A stretch of 17,890 bases of DNA from Candidatus Omnitrophota bacterium (GTDB lineage: Bacteria > Omnitrophota > Koll11 > Gygaellales > Profunditerraquicolaceae): the NCBI GenBank assembly GCA_028719045.1, contig JAQULD010000018.1, positions 1-17,890 on the forward strand, given 5' to 3'. Numbering within the stretch: the first letter of the stretch is position 1; every line of letters starts with the position of its first letter. This document shows, piece after piece, positions 14,038 to 17,890 of this stretch. Below the pieces are notes generated by a model that was given only the letters and a program-made list of their open reading frames with translations, was not told where the DNA came from and did no database searches. A program made the translations under genes and the position numbers.

Positions 14038-14065
14038 CCCTTGATCAACCTATTTAAGACTATAG

Positions 14066-14094
14066 ATTATATCATCTACTACTGGCAGCGTCAA
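14066..14094 (-). promoter_or_regulatory. Strong sigma70 promoter for the tRNA-Lys-archease-rtcB-serS operon
   Basis: On the minus strand TTGACG (14089-14094), a 17-bp spacer and TATAAT (14066-14071): one mismatch from full consensus in both hexamers together. Transcription should start near 14059, about 80 bases before tRNA-Lys. It is the best promoter in this part of the window and probably drives the whole block to the serine tRNAs. Confidence 0.85.
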
Positions 14095-14135
14095 TTTTAT
14101 TTGTTGATAAAGAAAACTTAAAAGGCGGGATTACG

Positions 14136-14209
14136 TGCGCCTAGCTGGACTTGAACCAGCAACGCCCAGCTCCGAAGGCTGGCGCTCTATCCAATTGAGC
14201 TATAGGCGC
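14136..14209 (-). tRNA. tRNA-Arg(TCG)
   Basis: Class I tRNA on the minus strand. Acceptor GCGCCTA pairs with TAGGCGC, with discriminator A. The D arm is AGCTCAATTGGATAGAGC. The anticodon stem CCAGC/GCTGG encloses loop CTTCGGA, with anticodon TCG for CGN codons, and the T arm is GCTGGTTCAAGTCCAGC. CCA is not encoded. It begins three bases after the radical SAM stop codon, so it is probably processed from that gene's transcript. Confidence 0.94.
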
Positions 14210-14212
14210 AAA

Positions 14213-14932
14213 CTAAACCACTTCGCACTTCTCTCCCAGGATCTCAATTATCTTCTCAAGTTTGCCCTTATCCACCGGTAATATACCCTTCTCGCAGGTG
14301 GCGCGCACTGGAGAGTTAAGCTGGATTTTATCGGGATTTATTTTATCGATCGCCTCTTTTAACCTGGCTATATGGCCAAGGCCGTCGTTTATCCCTTTAA
14401 CCAACATCACTTCAAGCCAGATCTTCCCCCGGAATTCCTTCCTCAAGCTTATCAGGCCGTCAATAACGCCTTCGATCTTTATGCCCGCCTGCGGGCGGTC
14501 AATATCCTCAAAGACTTCCGCGGTCGCGGCGTCCAAAGAGGGTATAATAAGGTCAGCTAAAAGGATATCGCAACGCGCCTTTTGCTCCCCCAACAGCGAA
14601 GCATTGGTGATTATCGCCACGGGGACCGCAGTGGTTTTTTTTATCTCTGAAATTAATTGTCCGATCTTAATATTAAGGAGAGGCTCGCCTGAACCCGAAA
14701 TAGTGACAAAACCGAGGTTTTTTGCTTCCTGAGGATTATTCTGGAACCAGGATTTTAGCTCCGCAGAGATCTCTTCTATATTAACGTATTCCTTTCTTTC
14801 GCTGGTCCTGGCTGTAGTCGCGCCTAACTGGCAATAAATACAATCAAAACTGCATATCTTATAAGGAGTTAGGCTGATACCCAGGGATAAACCTAATCTG
14901 CGTGATTTTAGCGGGCCATAAATATATTTCAT
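14213..14932 (-). CDS. Radical SAM protein, COG0731 (Tyw1-like) type
   Basis: A 239-residue radical SAM enzyme. The 4Fe-4S ligands are Cys27, Cys31 and Cys34 in CSFDCIYC. The SAM-binding glycine-rich strand is TISGSGEPLLN, and IITNASLL follows. The short barrel with ending NSPVRATCEKGILPVDK resembles COG0731 proteins, which are often labelled wyosine-synthetase-like. It lacks the flavodoxin domain of eukaryotic Tyw1, and a tRNA-modifying role is not shown, although tRNA-Arg lies three bases downstream. The ATG at 14932 is chosen over a TTG at 14980. The short form starts with the family-typical MKYIYGPLKSRRLG. The start sits just after the T-run of a terminator-like hairpin whose 3' arm holds the only Shine-Dalgarno-like stretch. 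Confidence 0.85.
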   Translation of the reverse strand: MKYIYGPLKSRRLGLSLGISLTPYKICSFDCIYCQLGATTARTSERKEYVNIEEISAELKSWFQNNPQEAKNLGFVTISGSGEPLLNIKIGQLISEIKKTTAVPVAIITNASLLGEQKARCDILLADLIIPSLDAATAEVFEDIDRPQAGIKIEGVIDGLISLRKEFRGKIWLEVMLVKGINDGLGHIARLKEAIDKINPDKIQLNSPVRATCEKGILPVDKGKLEKIIEILGEKCEVV

Positions 14933-14935
14933 AGT

Positions 14936-14995
14936 AAAAAAAATCCCCACCTTATATAAATTTGGCGATAAACACCGCAATATGTAAGATGGGGA
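14936..14995 (-). terminator. Rho-independent terminator after the CBM gene, overlapping the radical SAM leader
   Basis: Arms 14981-14995 and 14944-14958 form a 15-bp stem in the minus-strand RNA (UCCCCA... with ...UGGGGA), with one mismatch and one G-U pair. Eight U residues follow (14936-14943). The ATG of the radical SAM gene comes three bases after the U-run, and GGTGGGGA in the 3' arm is its only ribosome-binding candidate. Confidence 0.75.
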
Positions 14996-15005
14996 CGCTC
15001 TGTTT

Positions 15006-15287
15006 CTATTTTATTTCAATAACCGAGTTCTCTGAACCCAAGTTATTTGATGTCTTGGACTTACAAGCAGGATCAAGAAGCCAAGTACCGTCTACAAAAA
15101 ATTTGTATTCGTACTTTCCCGGCTTGAGGCCTACTTTTAACGACCACGCGCCTTTTGTGTCTTTCTTTGCGACCAAGGAATTGGTATCCCAATTATTAAA
15201 ACTTCCTGCCAGGCTTACCTTTTTAGCCTGGGGAGCGAAGAATTTGAATTGCGAAGATTTCACGCTGCTGCCTGTTGCCTTTGCCAT
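15006..15287 (-). CDS. Free-standing glycogen-binding module (CBM48/AMPK-beta type)
   Basis: A 93-residue protein made of one carbohydrate-binding module of the isoamylase-N/AMPK-beta family. It shows the pattern FFAPQAKKVSLAGSFNNW, then GAWSLKVGLKPGKYEYKFFVDGTWLLDP. The glycan-contacting residues of AMPK-beta have counterparts in Trp33, Lys62, Trp69 and Asn81/82. There is no catalytic domain and no signal peptide, so it probably binds cytoplasmic glycogen or another alpha-glucan, or acts as a targeting subunit for a partner encoded elsewhere. It has its own strong promoter, a perfect AGGAGG five bases before the ATG and its own terminator. It is therefore a single-gene unit that looks highly expressed, which is unusual for a lone binding module. 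Confidence 0.9.
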   Translation of the reverse strand: MAKATGSSVKSSQFKFFAPQAKKVSLAGSFNNWDTNSLVAKKDTKGAWSLKVGLKPGKYEYKFFVDGTWLLDPACKSKTSNNLGSENSVIEIK

Positions 15288-15292
15288 ACTAA

Positions 15293-15337
15293 CCTCCTTG
15301 TTGGTTTTAGTTTATCCAACAACTACGGGTTTGTCAA
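15293..15337 (-). promoter_or_regulatory. Strong sigma70 promoter and ribosome binding site of the CBM gene
   Basis: The minus strand has a perfect -35 TTGACA (15332-15337), a 17-bp spacer and TAAACT (15309-15314). AGGAGG at 15293-15298 lies five bases before the ATG at 15287. The predicted leader is only about 15-20 bases. Confidence 0.8.
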
Positions 15338-15376
15338 GCAAAAAATGCCCCGCAGGTCACTAATCCTCTCAAAACT

Positions 15377-16180
15377 TCAGGCAGCGATTATTGTTATGCC
15401 CTTTTTATCGGCTAACTTGACGCTTTCTTCCCTGTCTATGAAAAGGGTCTTACCCGCCTCAATGGCCAAACAGGTAGCGTTAGCTTTGACGAGAGTTTTG
15501 ACCGTGTTAAACCCTATTACAGGTATATCAAAACGCATATCCTGGTTAGGCCTGCTTACCTTCACTACCGTTATTCCGCCCCTGGCGATCCTGCCGGCGC
15601 GCCTGATAAGGTTATCTGTACCCTCCAAAGCCTCAACCGCTACAATAGCCTTCGATTTAACCGCTACGGTCTGGCCGATATCAAGCCTCGCTACCTCTTT
15701 TGCCAGTTCCAGCCCGAAACGTATATCCAAACTCTCAGCCTGATTAGGCTGCCGGCGGGTTAACGTCCCTTTCTTGGGTAAAAGATCTTCCACGAAAGTA
15801 GTAGAATCGATTAAATCCAACCCGAATTCTTTAAGCCTGCTGGCGATCTCGCTGAATATCGTATTTGCCTTATTGTCTTGTATACTGCTAATCAGTTCTT
15901 TTAGGTCCCTGTTTTGCCTGACTTCTTTGCTAAAAAGCCGGTAAGGGCTGATTTGCCCTGCCATGGCCACTTTTTCCACGCCTTCTGACTTAAAGACCTC
16001 AAACATCTGACGGAACTGGACCAGGGACAGCCAGTACAACTTATCCACGTGAGATTTCAATTGCCTGGAAGTCTCTCCCTTTATGGCTATAGCCACAATA
16101 TATTTACCTTTTTTCTTAGCTCCTTGGGCAAATACAATAGGGAACCTTCTGTTGCCTGCGATTAAACCTATTTTATTCAT
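15377..16180 (-). CDS. lpxI: UDP-2,3-diacylglucosamine pyrophosphatase LpxI
   Basis: A 267-residue LpxI (formerly DUF1009), which hydrolyses UDP-2,3-diacylglucosamine to lipid X in the fourth step of lipid A synthesis at the inner membrane. Family strings include IGLIAGNRRFPIVFAQGAKK at the N-terminus, the central VEKVAMAGQISPYRLF, DSTTFVEDLLPKKGTLTRR and the C-terminal AIEAGKTLFIDRE. Length is normal (about 270). It overlaps the end of lpxA by 8 bases, so the two are translationally coupled. LpxI replaces the unrelated LpxH of gamma- and beta-proteobacteria. No clear terminator follows; a T6 run lies just before the CBM promoter. Confidence 0.95.
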   Translation of the reverse strand: MNKIGLIAGNRRFPIVFAQGAKKKGKYIVAIAIKGETSRQLKSHVDKLYWLSLVQFRQMFEVFKSEGVEKVAMAGQISPYRLFSKEVRQNRDLKELISSIQDNKANTIFSEIASRLKEFGLDLIDSTTFVEDLLPKKGTLTRRQPNQAESLDIRFGLELAKEVARLDIGQTVAVKSKAIVAVEALEGTDNLIRRAGRIARGGITVVKVSRPNQDMRFDIPVIGFNTVKTLVKANATCLAIEAGKTLFIDREESVKLADKKGITIIAA

Positions 16181-17012
16181 TTTTGTCTTTGGCGAGATCT
16201 TTATTATCGGGATCGTCTGTGCTTCTGCGGTCGGAACGGCAGGAGTGGCTGAGGCCGCGCTGGGAAGCTTTCGCGAAATTAACCAGGTACATGACTTCTC
16301 CGGCAGGCGAAGCCTCTTTTTCTATTTCTTCAATAGCGTGTTTTACGGTAAGCCCAGAATTAAACAGCGTTTTGTACGCGCTGCGCAAATCCATTATAGA
16401 CTTACGCGAAATGCCGTTTCTTTTAAGGCCGACGAGGTTCAAGCCATAGACCATCGCGGGATGGCCGTCACAGGTAGAAAAAGGCGGGATATCCTGGACC
16501 ACTTTTGAACATCCCCCGATAATAGAAAGCTTGCCTACCCTGACAAATTGATGTATCGCCACCAATCCTCCGATAACCACATTGTCTTCCACTATCACAT
16601 GCCCGGCTAAAGTGCCGTTATTGGCAATCACGCAATTGCTGCCGACCATGCAATCATGAGCCACATGCGAATAAGCCATCAGAAGATTATTATCTCCCAC
16701 TACGGTCTTTCCACCGTCTTTTGTGCCGGGGTTAAGAGTGCAGTATTCGCGGATAATATTATTCTCGCCTATTTCAAGAAAGCTCTTCTCGCCTTTGTAT
16801 TTTAAGTCCTGCGGCCTGCTGCCAACCACAGCTCCGGTTAAAAATTCACAGTTTGCCCCTATTGTCGTATTGCCGTCTATTACGCAATGGGCCCCTATCT
16901 TTACAGCATCGCCTATTACAACGCCGTCTCCGATAATGCTGTACGGCCCGCAGGTAACGCCCTTGCCTAGTTTGGCTTTCTTAGAGATTATAGCTGTTTT
17001 ATGCAGATTCAT
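16173..17012 (-). CDS. lpxA: UDP-N-acetylglucosamine acyltransferase LpxA
   Basis: A 279-residue acyltransferase for the first step of lipid A synthesis. Residues 1-185 form left-handed hexapeptide repeats (VVIGDAVKIGAHCVIDG and so on). Catalytic His119 is in SHVAHDC; His138, His154 in AIHQF and His184 follow in the expected order. Gly167 in IIGGCS corresponds to the E. coli acyl-ruler Gly173, so a long hydroxyacyl chain can be guessed. The C-terminal helical domain contains GLKRNGISRKSI and should end near KASQRGL. About 25 further polar residues (SHSCRSDRRSTDDPDNKDLAKDKNE) go beyond the usual end and overlap the lpxI start. It begins 12 bases after the lpxC-fabZ stop, with no obvious ribosome binding site. 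Confidence 0.97.
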   Translation of the reverse strand: MNLHKTAIISKKAKLGKGVTCGPYSIIGDGVVIGDAVKIGAHCVIDGNTTIGANCEFLTGAVVGSRPQDLKYKGEKSFLEIGENNIIREYCTLNPGTKDGGKTVVGDNNLLMAYSHVAHDCMVGSNCVIANNGTLAGHVIVEDNVVIGGLVAIHQFVRVGKLSIIGGCSKVVQDIPPFSTCDGHPAMVYGLNLVGLKRNGISRKSIMDLRSAYKTLFNSGLTVKHAIEEIEKEASPAGEVMYLVNFAKASQRGLSHSCRSDRRSTDDPDNKDLAKDKNE

Positions 17013-17024
17013 ATATTATTAGTT

Positions 17025-17890
17025 TTAATCGCTTAACGCGAACATTAGTTCAGCCTCAGCCACAACTTTTCCGTTCACTAAAGCCTTGCCGAAAACCTGC
17101 CCGGTGCGGGACTTTATTTTACCGGCCTCTATTTCGAATACGAGCTGATCTCCCGGCACGACCGGTTTTCTGAATTTCACGTTATTGATGGCCATAAAAT
17201 AAGCGATCTTTCCCCTGTTCTCCTTCGGAGAAAGCATCATGACGCCGCCTACCTGAGCCATGGCCTCGATGATTATGACGCCCGGCATAACCGGCCTTCC
17301 CGGGAAATGCCCTTTAAAAAAATACTCGTTAATAGTGACGTTTTTTATCCCTACGGCGCGCTTACCTTCCTGCAGGCTGACTATTTTGTCCACGAACAAA
17401 AAAGGCTCCCTATGGGGGAGGATTTTCTTTATTTCAGTGACATCCAGTTCTGTTTTGGATTCGGAAACCGCAGTCGCGGCGCTTACCCCTGCCGCGGAAT
17501 ATTTTTCCCTCTGTTGGATAAGGCGCTTTACCAGTTTCAAATTAAGGGAATGGCCGCTCTTTAACGCTATAATATGGCCTTTTATGGGCTGACCGAAAAC
17601 ACGCAAGTCTCCGATCAGGTCAAGCATCTTGTGCCTTACGAACTCATCGTCAAAACGCAATTTATTTTTGATCACGCCTTTTTCGCCCACTACCAGCGTG
17701 TTTTCATAGCTTGCCCCTTTTCCCACGCCACTTTTCTGCAATTCCAGCGCTTCTTCTTCAAGGCAAAATGTGCGCGCCGAGGCAATTTCCTTCTGGAATG
17801 TTTCCGGAGTTATATCCAGTTCCAGGAACCCGGATTTTAAAACCGGATGATTATAATTAAGTGTGTAAGAAATCTTGAATTCCGGGTAAG
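17025..17890 (-). CDS. lpxC-fabZ: Bifunctional LpxC deacetylase / FabZ dehydratase fusion, C-terminal part
   Basis: The reading frame is open to the window edge and shows 287 residues; the N-terminal LpxC half lies beyond base 17890. The first 145 or so visible residues are the second LpxC domain: YPEFKISYTL, ARTFCLEEE, zinc ligands in HKMLDLIGDL (E. coli His238/Asp242 equivalents) and the general acid His in KSGHSLN. A linker of about 25 residues leads to a full FabZ hot-dog domain with PHREPFLFVD, catalytic His in GHFPGRPVMPG and Glu in IIEAMAQVGG. LpxC commits UDP-acyl-GlcNAc to lipid A; FabZ dehydrates hydroxyacyl-ACP and so competes for LpxA's substrate. Fusions of this kind are known in Bacteroidota and some other phyla. 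Confidence 0.97.
   Translation of the reverse strand, partial: YPEFKISYTLNYNHPVLKSGFLELDITPETFQKEIASARTFCLEEEALELQKSGVGKGASYENTLVVGEKGVIKNKLRFDDEFVRHKMLDLIGDLRVFGQPIKGHIIALKSGHSLNLKLVKRLIQQREKYSAAGVSAATAVSESKTELDVTEIKKILPHREPFLFVDKIVSLQEGKRAVGIKNVTINEYFFKGHFPGRPVMPGVIIIEAMAQVGGVMMLSPKENRGKIAYFMAINNVKFRKPVVPGDQLVFEIEAGKIKSRTGQVFGKALVNGKVVAEAELMFALSD

Noticed and set aside
14933..14980. TTG start at 14980 for the radical SAM protein
   Set aside because: It would place coding sequence through the terminator stem, and the added residues do not resemble the family; the ATG at 14932 starts the conserved MKYIYGP.

Overview
The window is compact bacterial chromosome with almost all genes on the minus strand; only the PilX-like gene is on the plus strand. 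The organism makes lipid A: an LpxC-FabZ fusion, LpxA and LpxI lie together at the right end. The LpxC-FabZ fusion, LpxI in place of LpxH, a PilX/SGN-repeat surface protein and a free-standing glycogen-binding module suggest an uncultivated Gram-negative lineage such as Omnitrophota (former OP3). That placement is inference from gene content, not a database result. Nothing looks like a phage, transposon, plasmid or CRISPR locus.

Layout, left to right. (1) 1-2664: the N-terminal part of a cysteine desulfurase, then a membrane sensor histidine kinase and a stand-alone receiver protein, the last two each with its own apparent promoter. (2) 2771-6663: an MgtA-type P-type ATPase (minus) and a PilX-type pseudopilin-like protein (plus), transcribed away from each other from two recognisable sigma70 promoters in a 188-bp gap. 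(3) 6678-9066: a three-gene cassette of ketosynthase, acyl carrier protein and carboxylesterase. (4) 9154-14209: a translation and RNA-repair block with five tRNA genes (Ser-GGA, Ser-CGA, Ser-TGA, Lys-CTT, Arg-TCG), seryl-tRNA synthetase, RtcB RNA ligase, its activator archease and two small membrane proteins. (5) 14213-15287: a radical SAM protein of the Tyw1-like COG0731 type and a free-standing CBM48/AMPK-beta-type module. (6) 15377-17890: lpxI, lpxA and lpxC-fabZ.

The most notable part is region 4. A near-consensus promoter at 14066-14094 reads into tRNA-Lys, archease, rtcB, serS, a membrane protein, tRNA-Ser(TGA), a second membrane protein and tRNA-Ser(CGA), with overlapping or nearly abutting protein genes. 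The synthetase and tRNAs for all four UCN serine codons lie on the same strand, together with the tRNA ligase and its activator. Around the tRNAs are unexplained structures: a 46-bp repeat present twice, a shared ACAGTARATT motif just upstream of three tRNAs, perfect or near-perfect inverted repeats that begin inside tRNA 3' ends, and a leader hairpin whose 5' arm copies the first 14 bases of tRNA-Lys.

Genes I cannot name beyond topology are the 92- and 236-residue membrane proteins. No stretch over 300 bases lacks a gene. The longest gaps are 9269-9500 (repeats and a possible promoter), 5348-5535 (two promoters) and 13978-14135 (leader hairpin and promoter).
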